38,842 nt of DNA from Bacillota bacterium (GCA_023415775.1 JAEZJM010000009.1:1-38842), one strand, 5' to 3'. Shown: positions 15,068 to 23,346, counted from the first letter of the stretch. Numbers and translations are program-made. The notes: generated by a model from the letters alone, not told the origin.

Positions 15068-16456
15068 ATGCCTACACGCTCCACCGCCCTTAATATCAGG
15101 CCCCGTATCCTCTACCAGGTTGCCAAGGCCGCCTGGGAAGGCAAGCTTTTCGAGCGGCGCGAGGATATCTGCCGCATGGTTCACGACGAGTTCTCCGATC
15201 GGGTCACCCGCCGCCAGGTAGCTAACCAGATTCGCATCGCCATGGGCCTCGACCCCCACGACAGCGATACGGTCATAGGCGCCCACGATGCCGAAGCGCT
15301 AATGGGCATGGCCAGCGAGCCGTTTGTCATCGCCAACCCCGGCGCCTGTCAGAGCTGCGCCGCCGAAGACCGGAACTGCCAGCGCGTCTGCCCTGTTGGC
15401 GCCATCAGCCGCGACGATTTTGACCGCGTGCGGATCGACCACGAGCGGTGCATCGGCGAGGGCCACTGCGTGGAAGCGTGCTCTTTCGGCGCGCTCGCCG
15501 AAAAGTCCAATTTCGTTCCCCTCATCGAGCTTCTCCGTCAAAACGACAAGCCGGTATACGCCTCGGTCGCCCCCGCTTTTGCCGGTCAGTTCGGCCCGGC
15601 CGTCACCCCCGGCAAGCTGCGGTCGGCCCTGCTGAAGATCGGCTTTGCCGAGATGGTGGAGACCGCTCTCTACGCCGACCTCATCACGATGAAGGAATGC
15701 TTCGAGTATGACGAGCATGTACAGACGGAACAAGACTTTCTCATCACCAGCTGCTGCTGTCCCGTGTGGATAAAGCTTATCGAAAACCGGTTCCCAGAAC
15801 TGCTGTCCCACATTTCCCCGTCTGTTTCGCCGATGGTGGCCTCAGCGCGGGTCATCAAAGCGTTCGAAGCCGACGCCAAGGTGGTCTTCATCGGCCCCTG
15901 CGTCGCCAAGAAATCGGAAGCCGCCCTCCCTGGTCTCAGCGGTGCCGTCGATTTCGTCCTCACCTTCCAGGAGCTCACCGCTATCTTTGAGGCCACAGGT
16001 ATCGACCCCGCCGAGCAGCCTGACGAAGAGAATGCCCAGGCGTCGTGGGGCGGCCGGGTTTATGGACGCACCGGCGGCGTAAGCGCTGCCGTGGCCGCCA
16101 CCCTCGCCAAGCTCATCCCCAGGCGGGCGGAAAAATTTGTCGCCCGTCAGGTTGACGGCATCCCTGACTGCCAAAAAATGCTCGAAGAATTGAAGGGGGG
16201 CGACTTCGCGGCCAATTTTGTCGAAGGTATGGCCTGCAAGGGCGGCTGTGTCGGCGGACCGGGGCGCATTCTGCCGCCTGAGGAGGGTGCCCGCCATGTC
16301 AACGCTTATTCTGAGACCTCCGCCAGCCATATCCCCCCGGAGAACCCCCAGGTGTATTCCCTCCTCGCTCGGCTGAGCCACGAAACCGATACCCCCTCGT
16401 TAACCGGGGAGGGGCCCATCGCTACTCTGCTGGCGCGCAAGCTCGACCGGACTTAA
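15068..16456 (+). CDS. Monomeric [FeFe] hydrogenase-like protein (group B type)
   Basis: A 462-residue protein with the three H-cluster motifs. L1 reads TSCCCPVW (227-234, with a third cysteine), L2 reads IGPCVAKK (Cys278) and L3 reads GMACKGGCVGG (Cys390, Cys394). This pattern departs from the classical group A motifs (TSCCPxW, MPCxxKxxE, GGGQP) and fits the less studied group B clade of Clostridia and Negativicutes. N-terminal to it is a two-cluster ferredoxin domain: motif one has Cys94, 97, 104 and 108; motif two has only Cys128, 134 and 138, with Glu131 where a cysteine is expected. It probably takes up or makes hydrogen with ferredoxin, or senses it. No maturases (HydEFG) or partner subunits are nearby. 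ATG at 15068 is 8 nt from GAGG. The ~85 N-terminal residues resemble no domain I recognise. Confidence 0.85.
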   Translation: MPTRSTALNIRPRILYQVAKAAWEGKLFERREDICRMVHDEFSDRVTRRQVANQIRIAMGLDPHDSDTVIGAHDAEALMGMASEPFVIANPGACQSCAAEDRNCQRVCPVGAISRDDFDRVRIDHERCIGEGHCVEACSFGALAEKSNFVPLIELLRQNDKPVYASVAPAFAGQFGPAVTPGKLRSALLKIGFAEMVETALYADLITMKECFEYDEHVQTEQDFLITSCCCPVWIKLIENRFPELLSHISPSVSPMVASARVIKAFEADAKVVFIGPCVAKKSEAALPGLSGAVDFVLTFQELTAIFEATGIDPAEQPDEENAQASWGGRVYGRTGGVSAAVAATLAKLIPRRAEKFVARQVDGIPDCQKMLEELKGGDFAANFVEGMACKGGCVGGPGRILPPEEGARHVNAYSETSASHIPPENPQVYSLLARLSHETDTPSLTGEGPIATLLARKLDRT

Positions 16457-16504
16457 TGTATACATGCCGGGTCGATTGCACGCTGGTAAAGAATAGGGTA
16501 AAAT
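16456..16504 (+). promoter_or_regulatory. Promoter of the carboxyltransferase gene with an upstream palindrome
   Basis: TTGCAC (16476-16481) and TAAAAT (16499-16504) are exactly 17 bp apart, a strong sigma-A promoter. A 10-bp palindrome ATGTATACAT (16456-16465) sits just upstream and shares the core TGTATACA with the operator before the hydrogenase gene. Confidence 0.65.
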
Positions 16505-16543
16505 TAGTTTATTGCGGACTTTTTTTCAAAGGGAGGCAGTATT

Positions 16544-17896
16544 TTGGCTAATAAGAATCCTTTAAAGATCTGCGAAACAGTCTTGCGTGACGGTCACCAG
16601 TCGCTGGCTGCTACCCGCATGCGCACGTCGGATATGATCCCGGCGCTGGAGCAGCTCGACGAGATTGGCTATTTCTCGCTGGAGTCATGGGGCGGCGCAA
16701 CGTTCGACAGTTGCCTGCGCTTCCTGAACGAGGATCCCTGGGAACGCCTGCGCACCATCAAAAAATACCTGAAGAAGACTCCCCTGCAGATGCTGCTCAG
16801 GGGCCAGAATGTTCTTGGCTACAACCACTACGCCGACGATGTCGTGACGGAATTCGTCAAACGGGCTGTCGACAACGGCGTGGGTGTCATGCGCATTTTC
16901 GACGCGCTTAACGACGTCCGCAACCTGGAAGCTGCGATGCGGGCCGCCAAACAGTCCGGCGCCCACGTCCAAGGGGCTTTCGTTTACACTATCAGCCCCT
17001 TCCACGACGCGAACAGTTTCGTGAAAGTGGCCAAAGACCTTGTCGACCTAGGCGCCGACTCCATCTGTATCAAGGATATGGCCGGCCTGCTGGCGCCGTA
17101 CACCACCTTCGAACTGGTCAAGTCTCTCAAAGCCCAGATCAACATCCCCATCCACCTGCACAGCCACTACACCAGCGGCATGGCGTCGATGGCCTACCTT
17201 AAGGCCGCCGAAGCCGGCGTCGACATCGTCGACTGCTCGCTGTCCCCCTTCGCCCTCGGCACTGCCCAGCCGGCCACCGAGGCGATCGTCGCCGCCTTCG
17301 AGGGCCACGAGCGCGACACCGGCCTCAGAAAGGAAGCCATGTACCCCATCGCCGATCATTTCCGCGGTGTGAAGAAGCAGCTGGCCGAGACCTTCAAGCT
17401 CAACACCGCTATCGATATCGACACCAAGGTGCTGTCCTTCCAGATCCCCGGCGGCATGATGTCAAACCTGCTCAACCAGTTGAAGGAAATGGGCATGGCC
17501 GACAAATATCCCGCGCTGATCGAGGAGATGCCCAAGGTGCGGGCCGATCTCGGCTACCCGCCCCTCGTTACCCCCACCAGCCAGATCGTCGGCTCGATGG
17601 CAGCCTTCAACGTTATTATGGGTAAATACAAGAACGTGCCCCGCGAGGTCAAGGACCTGGCCCGCGGCAAGTACGGCCGCACCCCGGCGCCGATCGCCAA
17701 GGAGGTGGCCGATATCATCCTCCAGGGCGAAGAGATCATTACCCACCGCCCGGCCGACGACATCCCGCCGCAGCTTGAAGGCCTCAAGCAGGCCCTGTCC
17801 GAAAAGGGATACCCCAATGCCTCGATTGAGGATGTGCTGTCGTACGCCGTCTTCCCGGACGTGGCGCTGAAATTCTTCGAAGCGAACAGGAAGTAA
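16544..17896 (+). CDS. Carboxyltransferase subunit (pyruvate carboxylase B / oxaloacetate decarboxylase alpha / transcarboxylase 5S type)
   Basis: A 450-residue TIM-barrel carboxyltransferase that moves CO2 between oxaloacetate/pyruvate and carboxybiotin. Landmarks are CETVLRDGHQSL at the N-terminus (metal-binding Asp), the CIKDMAG segment (carbamylated Lys in the family) and HLHSH (two metal-binding His), followed by the conserved C-terminal PYC/OADA domain (LDIDTKV...QIPGGMMSNL-like). The protein stops before the biotinyl domain with its AMKM motif, so a separate biotin carrier must exist elsewhere. That architecture fits the 5S subunit of methylmalonyl-CoA carboxyltransferase or a split PycB. 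The TTG start at 16544 follows AAAGGGAGGCAG. It is monocistronic, with its own promoter and terminator. Likely role: the oxaloacetate-pyruvate node in propionate-type fermentation. Confidence 0.9.
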   Translation: MANKNPLKICETVLRDGHQSLAATRMRTSDMIPALEQLDEIGYFSLESWGGATFDSCLRFLNEDPWERLRTIKKYLKKTPLQMLLRGQNVLGYNHYADDVVTEFVKRAVDNGVGVMRIFDALNDVRNLEAAMRAAKQSGAHVQGAFVYTISPFHDANSFVKVAKDLVDLGADSICIKDMAGLLAPYTTFELVKSLKAQINIPIHLHSHYTSGMASMAYLKAAEAGVDIVDCSLSPFALGTAQPATEAIVAAFEGHERDTGLRKEAMYPIADHFRGVKKQLAETFKLNTAIDIDTKVLSFQIPGGMMSNLLNQLKEMGMADKYPALIEEMPKVRADLGYPPLVTPTSQIVGSMAAFNVIMGKYKNVPREVKDLARGKYGRTPAPIAKEVADIILQGEEIITHRPADDIPPQLEGLKQALSEKGYPNASIEDVLSYAVFPDVALKFFEANRK

Positions 17897-17908
17897 TGCC
17901 ATAATGCA

Positions 17909-17940
17909 TAAACCCCCTGGTTTTGGCCAGGGGGTTTTGT
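17909..17940. terminator. Terminator between convergent carboxyltransferase and kinase genes
   Basis: AACCCCCTGG pairs with CCAGGGGGTT around a short TTTTGG loop. TTTTGTT follows on the plus strand; the minus-strand tail is weaker. Confidence 0.8.
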
Positions 17941-19592
17941 TATGGTTTGTAGAAGCAGCTTTTGCCTACGAATTCCCGGAGAATCGAATTGGCCGGGATG
18001 TCTTCCTCCGACAGGGGGGTGAAGTAACGCAGGAAGTTCAGGAGGCGTTTGGCTTCCGAATACATCGGGCTTTCCGGGCCGATCTGCTGCAGCAGTCCTT
18101 CAGCGCAGTTGCGCAGCACCCCCAATTCGTAGATCAGGGCCGAGTTAAACATGATGTCGGCATCTTCTTGAAAGGGGAATATATTGCGCTCTTCGCCCCT
18201 CCTTACCGAGGGCCATACTTCCAGTGTCTTGAGCGCGTCGTGAGCCCGGAACTGACTGTCGCGCACGATCCGGCGGATGAGCCGCGTGTCGGTCGTGGGG
18301 ATGCGGTTATGGTTGTCGATCGAAAGCTGGGTGAGGGCACTGATATAAATTTTGATCTTGTTTTCCCGCGGCACCGCACGGGTCAAGCGCTCATTGAGGC
18401 CGTGAATGCCCTCGATGATGAGGGGCTGGTCGGGTTCGAGCTGAATGCGGCGGCCGCGGTACTCCCGCTGGCCGGACATGAAGCTGTATGTGGGGATTTT
18501 GACCAGTTCGCCCCGCAGAAGTCTTACCAGATGTTCGTTAAAAAGCTCCAGGTCGATGGCTTCAATGGCTTCGAAGTCATAATCGCCTTTCTCGTCGCGG
18601 GGCGTATGCTCGCGGTCGACGAAATAGTCGTCGAGGGATATGGGCACGGGCCTGACGCCGTTGACCCTAAGCTGCACGTTGAGGCGCTGGGCGAAGGTGG
18701 TTTTGCCGGACGAGGAAGGCCCGGCGACCAGGATAACCCGCACATCGCTGGTGTGTGAGCTGATGTAGTCGGCGATCTGGGCGAGCTTCTTCTCGTGCAA
18801 GGCTTCGGCGATGCGGATGATCTCGGCTGCCTGGCCCTGTTCGACGTATTCGTTGAGATTGGCCACGTACGGGCAGCGGAGGATTTTCCCCCATTGCTCA
18901 GCCTCCTGGAACACTTTGAACAGTTTAGGCTGCTCGACGTATGGCGACAGGACCGCGGGGGCCTCCTTCTCCGGGAAGCGCAGGATGAAACCGGGTGGAT
19001 GGTATCTCAGCTCGAATATCTTGAGATAACCGGTACTCGGTACCATCGTCCCGTAAAAATAATCATATTCGTCGCCGCAGTAGTATACGCTCACAAGTTC
19101 GCGCTGCAGTTGGCTGAGCAGTTTGACTTTGTCGGTTTGGCCCGACGCCTTGAAGAGGGCAATGGCGTCGGCGCGCAGCATGCTCTGTCGGACAAACGGC
19201 CGGTTCTCGTCGACGATCTGGCGCATGCGCTCCTGGAGACGACTGATATCCTCTGCGGTCAATTCGCGGTCGAGATGGATCTCGCAGTAAAGCCCTTTGC
19301 CGAGCGAGTGTTCAACGGTAACTTCGGCGGCGGGAAAAAGGTCGCGGGCCGCGACGACGAGGACGAAGGACAGGCTGCGGCGGTATACGCGCATCCCTTC
19401 CTCGCTGGTTAGGTCGAGGAAGGATACCCGGCCGCCGTCCCTGACGGCGGTCTGCAAATCCTTGACGTCGTTGTCGATATTCGCCGCGACGATGGGCGAG
19501 GTAAAAAGGTGGGCAACATCCCGGCTGACGTCCAGCAACGTCATGCCTGCATCATACTCGCGGCTGGTATCGCCAATTTGGACTGTAACCAA
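17940..19592 (-). CDS. TGS / ThrRS-like / uridine kinase fusion protein (nucleoside kinase)
   Basis: A 550-residue three-part protein. Residues ~1-60 form a TGS-like beta-grasp domain. Residues ~65-200 resemble the second additional (editing-like) domain of threonyl-tRNA synthetase. Residues ~280-490 are a phosphoribulokinase/uridine kinase domain with Walker A GPSSSGKTT, the DDYF substrate loop and the IEGIHGLN motif. Fusions of this shape are known across Firmicutes and Thermotogae and are annotated as nucleoside kinase; the natural substrate is not settled. It should phosphorylate a nucleoside in the cytoplasm. The start is TTG at 19592, supported by GGAGGGGGAC upstream. It stands alone between two terminators. 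Confidence 0.88.
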   Translation of the reverse strand: MVTVQIGDTSREYDAGMTLLDVSRDVAHLFTSPIVAANIDNDVKDLQTAVRDGGRVSFLDLTSEEGMRVYRRSLSFVLVVAARDLFPAAEVTVEHSLGKGLYCEIHLDRELTAEDISRLQERMRQIVDENRPFVRQSMLRADAIALFKASGQTDKVKLLSQLQRELVSVYYCGDEYDYFYGTMVPSTGYLKIFELRYHPPGFILRFPEKEAPAVLSPYVEQPKLFKVFQEAEQWGKILRCPYVANLNEYVEQGQAAEIIRIAEALHEKKLAQIADYISSHTSDVRVILVAGPSSSGKTTFAQRLNVQLRVNGVRPVPISLDDYFVDREHTPRDEKGDYDFEAIEAIDLELFNEHLVRLLRGELVKIPTYSFMSGQREYRGRRIQLEPDQPLIIEGIHGLNERLTRAVPRENKIKIYISALTQLSIDNHNRIPTTDTRLIRRIVRDSQFRAHDALKTLEVWPSVRRGEERNIFPFQEDADIMFNSALIYELGVLRNCAEGLLQQIGPESPMYSEAKRLLNFLRYFTPLSEEDIPANSILREFVGKSCFYKP

Positions 19593-19871
19593 TGAGTCCC
19601 CCTCCGATCAGGCGGGGCCGCGCCTTTACGAGGCGCTCGCCGACCGCCCGTATTCTGCAACTGCAACCTAATAACCATTCTATACATCCTGCCGCTATTT
19701 ATTCGCCGGGGATCTTGGCTGCGCGCAAAAACGGATGCCGATAAATACGTTCCTTGTCAATTAGTATATAGGATTAATGCCAAAAACGCCAGATAACGGC
19801 AGCATAATCTCTCTTTTCGACCTTACGTGAGGAGGAGTGAACTCTTGTTCACTCCTCCTCACCCCGCCCTG
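19593..19871. other. Intergenic stretch with a perfect 16-bp hairpin
   Basis: This 279-bp gap lies ahead of the kinase gene. No ORF is convincing. GTGAGGAGGAGTGAAC (19827-19842) pairs perfectly with 19847-19862 around a 4-nt TCTT loop. The hairpin lies just past the stop of the small membrane protein gene and has no U-tract on either strand. A promoter for the kinase must be here, but I see no well-spaced pair. Confidence 0.6.
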
Positions 19872-20063
19872 TTAACGTTGCCTGAGCATGCGCATAAAGC
19901 GGTAGGCCATGATCGACAGCGGCGCGCGGTGGACAGCGAAGCGCATGCCGAGGATGAGGAGCATCACCGCACCGAACAGGTGGACGATCCAGAAACCGGT
20001 CCGCGGAAATTCCAGGGGGGTGTCGTCAATCCAGTTTTCGTGATACTGTCCCACGGATATCAT
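19872..20063 (-). CDS. Small single-span membrane protein, unknown function
   Basis: A 63-residue protein with one clear membrane helix (FWIVHLFGAVMLLILGMRFA, ~24-43), a short acidic N-terminus and a strongly basic tail (YRFMRMLRQR), so the C-terminus is probably cytoplasmic. AAAGGAGG lies directly upstream, only about 3 nt from the ATG at 20063; a GTG nine bases later is an alternative start. A palindrome similar to one ahead of the superoxide reductase gene lies at 20075-20089. I do not recognise the family; composition and ribosome site argue that the gene is real. Confidence 0.6.
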   Translation of the reverse strand: MISVGQYHENWIDDTPLEFPRTGFWIVHLFGAVMLLILGMRFAVHRAPLSIMAYRFMRMLRQR

Positions 20064-20074
20064 CAGCCTCCTTT

Positions 20075-20089
20075 GGCGATAGTATTACC
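20075..20089 (-). promoter_or_regulatory. Imperfect 7-1-7 inverted repeat upstream of the small membrane protein
   Basis: GGCGATA-G-TATTACC, read on the plus strand, pairs at five of seven positions. It matches the perfect palindrome at 27271-27285 at 11 of 15 bases. Its position just upstream of the ribosome site suits an operator. Confidence 0.35.
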
Positions 20090-20113
20090 AAAGCAGCCTC
20101 TTCTCTCATGCGG

Positions 20114-20149
20114 GAAAAAAAGGAAGCCGGACGGCCAGTCCGGCTTCCT
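20114..20149 (-). terminator. Terminator of the aminotransferase gene
   Basis: On the minus strand GGAAGCCGGAC pairs perfectly with GTCCGGCTTCC around a 5-nt loop and is followed by seven T residues. Confidence 0.9.
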
Positions 20150-20159
20150 GCGCGTGTTT

Positions 20160-21401
20160 TTATTTGTCCGCTTCGAGCATGGCCCGCGCGATCTTGGTCG
20201 GCATACCCTTGATTTTGCCGGCGGGGAGGGCGCAAACGGCTATCCGCACGCCTTTTGCGAGCGGCACGGCGAAGATGTTGTCAGCGTGCAGCCTGGTGCA
20301 GACTGCGTCCGGGTTTCTGGCCGGGATGGACAGGAAGAAACCGGCAATGTACGGGAGCATGTTGAGTTTGGCCTCTTTGGCTTCGGCGGTGAAGAGGGTG
20401 GCCCGCTCGGCGATCATCTGGTAATAGGCAGCCCGCTCTTTTTCCAGTTCCGCCTGGAGGGTGTCATCCTTGTAGATGGCGCTCAAAAGGTGCTGGCCGC
20501 CGCGGTTGATGTTCGACCAGGTGGCCCGGCTGAGGTACTGGTTGACATTGGCAAATTCGTTGATGACGTCCTGACTGGCGGATATGCCGATCATTGCCCC
20601 TGTTCGCATGCCATAGACGGTGTAGCCCTTGGACATGCTGTAGCCGATAATTACGAGAATATTCTCCGGCAGGCCGCCGAATTTGCTCATGAAGGCCCTG
20701 CTCGCGTTCTTCTCGCCGGCGAAATCGATGTAGGCCGCGTCGACGAACAGGGTGATTTTCTTGTCTTTCTTGGCGTTCTTGAGAACGGCCAGCACTTGGT
20801 CCCACTCGGCGTTATCGAGGCTGTAGCCTACCGGGTTGTGGGCCGGGGTGTTGAGCAGGATGACGATGTTGTTCTGTTTGGCCAACAGTTCGGTGACTTT
20901 GCTTTCGAACGATTTGACGTTAAATTTGTTGCCGGCGTCAAACAGGGAGAATGTGTCCAGTTTGCGCATCAGCGCGTCGGACAGAACGCTGTATGGATCC
21001 CAGTACCAGTCGGTGGTGAGGACTGTATCGCCAACCTCGGAGTAGTTCCAGATGGTGTGGTGGATGGCGCCTGAACCGCCGGAAGTGGAGACGGCCTTGG
21101 TGTAAGCTTCGGGGCGATTGTCGCCGAATGCGGCCACCTGGACCTTGTCGAGAAAATCGGGAATACCGGCGATGGGAGCGTAGGGGACAAGCTCCGCCAT
21201 CGGCAGGCTCTTGTAAACTTTTTCAACGGTAGGCAGGATGACGAGTTTTTCGCTGTTGTCGAGCAATACCCCGATTGTAGCGTCAACTACGTTCTCTTTG
21301 CCGATTTTGGCTTTGGCGGCGTTGGCGGCCGCAGCGGCGCCGAAGATTTTGTCGGTGGCCGCTTTACCGGCCATGTGGGATGCAGCGATACCGTAAGGCA
21401 T
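20160..21401 (-). CDS. Class I/II PLP-dependent aminotransferase (aspartate/aromatic type)
   Basis: A 413-residue fold-type I aminotransferase. The substrate-contact motif NTPAHNPVGYSL, the aspartate of FVDAAYIDF and the PLP-lysine segment GYSMSKGYTVYGMRTG are all present. The C-terminal arginine-containing region GVRIAVCALP is where the substrate carboxylate binds. Closest in style to the aspartate/aromatic amino acid aminotransferases of Negativicutes and Clostridia; it transfers an amino group between an amino acid and a 2-oxo acid. The ATG at 21401 follows GAGGAGGAAAATGAT. It is flanked by its own terminator; asnS lies 108 nt upstream in the same direction. The exact substrate cannot be read from sequence. 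Confidence 0.88.
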   Translation of the reverse strand: MPYGIAASHMAGKAATDKIFGAAAAANAAKAKIGKENVVDATIGVLLDNSEKLVILPTVEKVYKSLPMAELVPYAPIAGIPDFLDKVQVAAFGDNRPEAYTKAVSTSGGSGAIHHTIWNYSEVGDTVLTTDWYWDPYSVLSDALMRKLDTFSLFDAGNKFNVKSFESKVTELLAKQNNIVILLNTPAHNPVGYSLDNAEWDQVLAVLKNAKKDKKITLFVDAAYIDFAGEKNASRAFMSKFGGLPENILVIIGYSMSKGYTVYGMRTGAMIGISASQDVINEFANVNQYLSRATWSNINRGGQHLLSAIYKDDTLQAELEKERAAYYQMIAERATLFTAEAKEAKLNMLPYIAGFFLSIPARNPDAVCTRLHADNIFAVPLAKGVRIAVCALPAGKIKGMPTKIARAMLEADK

Positions 21402-21509
21402 ATCATTTTCCTCCTCAATCAGTCACTGTGTTCTTTTTGCCAATATTATCTTAACGTTTGGCACGTTGGCGATTTTTCCTGCCAGTTGTCAAGAAAAATC
21501 CAGTATACA

Positions 21510-22802
21510 TCATGGGTACATCTTATGCAGCATCCGCGGGAAGGGGATTGTTTCCCTGATGTGGTCGAGCCCGCAGATCCAGGCCACTGTCCGTTCGATG
21601 CCCAAGCCAAACCCTGAGTGGGGTACGGCTCCGTAGCGGCGAAGGTCAAGGTACCATTCGAACGCCTCCCGCGGCAGCTTGTGTTCATCCAGACGCTGTT
21701 CAAGCAGGGCGAGGTCATCGATTCTCTGTCCGCCGCCGATCATTTCGCCGTACCCTTCCGGGGCAATGAGATCAGCTCCCAACACCACTTTGGGGTCGTT
21801 GGGGTCGGGCTTCATGTAAAACGCTTTGATCGCTGTGGGATATCGGTGGACGAATACGGGAGCGGCGAAGTTGCTGCCGATGATCGTTTCGTGAGGAGCG
21901 CCGAAATCGTCGCCCCAGACGAATTCCTCACCCGCCTTTTTCAGCAGCTCTACCGCTTCCGTATAGCTTATGCGCGGGAAGGGCAGCGTGATGGCCTCCA
22001 GCTTGGCGACGTCCCGCTCCAGAGTCTTGAGTTCCTGTCGGCAGCGTTCCAGTACCCGCTGCACGACGTAGAAGACCATTTCCTCCTGAAGCTTCATGTT
22101 ATCGTCGATATCGAAGTAGGCCATCTCGGCCTCGATCATCCAGAACTCCATCAGGTGGCGGCGGGTTTTCGATTTTTCGGCCCGGAAAGTCGGTCCGAAA
22201 CAATATACGCGTCCGAGGGCGGCCGCGGTGGCTTCGTTATATAGCTGGCCGCTCTGGGACAAGAAGGCTTTTTCGCCGTGATAGTCGATCTCGAACAGCG
22301 TTGTTGTGCCCTCGCAGGCGGCCGGCGTTATCACCGGCGCGTCGGCCAGCACGAAGTCGCGCTGATAAAAGAAATCCCGAAAAGCCTGTTCGATTTCGGA
22401 GCGGATACGAATAACGGCCGTCTGTTTCGGGGTTCTGAGCCACAGATGGCGCCGTTCGGCGAGGAATTCGACCCCGTGTTCCTTGTGGGTTATCGGGTAT
22501 TCCTCGGCGATGCTGACGATCTCGAGCCCGGTAAGAGTAAGCTCGTAGCCGCCGACAGCCCGGGGTTCTTCCCTGACGACGCCGGTTACTTTCAGCGAGC
22601 TCTCCTGGGTCAGCGTGGCCGCAAGTGCAAACAGGTCGTCACCGACCTCCTTCTTAACCATTACCCCCTGCACAAGGCCGGTACCGTCGCGGACGATCAA
22701 AAAAGCGATTTTGCCCGAGGACCGAAGATTATACAGCCAGCCCTGGACAGTCACCGTTTCGCCCACATGGCGGCCAAGATTTTTTATGAGTGCCGTTGCC
22801 AA
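21510..22802 (-). CDS. asnS: Asparaginyl-tRNA synthetase
   Basis: A 430-residue class IIb aminoacyl-tRNA synthetase that charges tRNA-Asn. It has an N-terminal OB-fold anticodon-binding domain (VTVQGWLYNLRSSGKIAFLIVRDGTG). Catalytic motif 2 is FGPTFRAEKSKTRRHLMEFWMIEAE (~210-235) and motif 3 is GFGLGIERTVAWI near the C-terminus. The GAPHE segment favours asparagine over aspartate recognition. I set the start at the TTG at 22802, 6-9 nt after AAAAGGGGTGG. This gives the usual family length; the longer in-frame reading adds 28 residues unlike the family. No T-box leader is seen in the 70 nt upstream. Confidence 0.93.
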   Translation of the reverse strand: MATALIKNLGRHVGETVTVQGWLYNLRSSGKIAFLIVRDGTGLVQGVMVKKEVGDDLFALAATLTQESSLKVTGVVREEPRAVGGYELTLTGLEIVSIAEEYPITHKEHGVEFLAERRHLWLRTPKQTAVIRIRSEIEQAFRDFFYQRDFVLADAPVITPAACEGTTTLFEIDYHGEKAFLSQSGQLYNEATAAALGRVYCFGPTFRAEKSKTRRHLMEFWMIEAEMAYFDIDDNMKLQEEMVFYVVQRVLERCRQELKTLERDVAKLEAITLPFPRISYTEAVELLKKAGEEFVWGDDFGAPHETIIGSNFAAPVFVHRYPTAIKAFYMKPDPNDPKVVLGADLIAPEGYGEMIGGGQRIDDLALLEQRLDEHKLPREAFEWYLDLRRYGAVPHSGFGLGIERTVAWICGLDHIRETIPFPRMLHKMYP

Positions 22803-22872
22803 TCGGTGCCACCCCTTTTGCCTCAATATCGTTAGTCTAACCTGAAAATATTTTCCTATTAACTTGTCAGCC

Positions 22873-23346
22873 TCAGGTCGCGGCACCCGGATCTACGTTC
22901 ATCTTGCCGGTGACCTTGTCCACGCTGATGGCCACGACAACGCAGCCCTTAAGCATCGTGGCGTCCACGGCCGCGAACGGCCGTCCGGCGGCAAAACGCG
23001 CGGTCAGCGTATTCAGAACGTCGATCATCTCTTCTTCGTCATTGACGATGCGGGCTTTCCCGAATACGACAACCGAGGTATAGCGGGTCGAACAGCCACA
23101 GGCCTTTTCGGTGAACACCAGTTTGTCGGACTGGCTGACTTCAAAGCATACGCGGTTGTTGGCGGCAATGTTGTCAAGCTTGTGCCCTTTGGGGGCGCAG
23201 TGAAAATAAATGCTGCCGCGATGGAAAATATAATTGAGAGGGGTTATATAGGGCTGTCCGTCGGCACCGCACGTCGCAAGCCTTCCCTCTGTCCTCGCGG
23301 CGAGGTACGTGAACGCTTCGCTTTCGCTTAACCACTTTTTCGGCAT
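22873..23346 (-). CDS. NimA-like pyridoxamine 5'-phosphate oxidase family flavoprotein
   Basis: A 157-residue protein of the split-barrel FMN-binding fold. The pattern WLSESEAFTYLA..TEGRLATCGADGQPYITPLNYIF, then IYFHCAPKGHKLDNI and RVCFEV, is typical of the NimA-like group. Members bind FMN or F420-type cofactors and reduce small molecules; some reduce nitroimidazoles, but most have no known substrate. The start at 23346 is set by AGGAGGGATAAA-ATG. It lies between the SASP gene and asnS, all in the same direction. Confidence 0.85.
   Translation of the reverse strand: MPKKWLSESEAFTYLAARTEGRLATCGADGQPYITPLNYIFHRGSIYFHCAPKGHKLDNIAANNRVCFEVSQSDKLVFTEKACGCSTRYTSVVVFGKARIVNDEEEMIDVLNTLTARFAAGRPFAAVDATMLKGCVVVAISVDKVTGKMNVDPGAAT

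Noticed and set aside
19827..21074. Plus-strand open frame of 415 codons opposite the aminotransferase
   Set aside because: Starts inside the hairpin region and has no motif; the minus strand encodes a complete PLP enzyme.
22803..22872. T-box leader for asnS
   Set aside because: Only 70 nt are available and no T-box sequence is seen.
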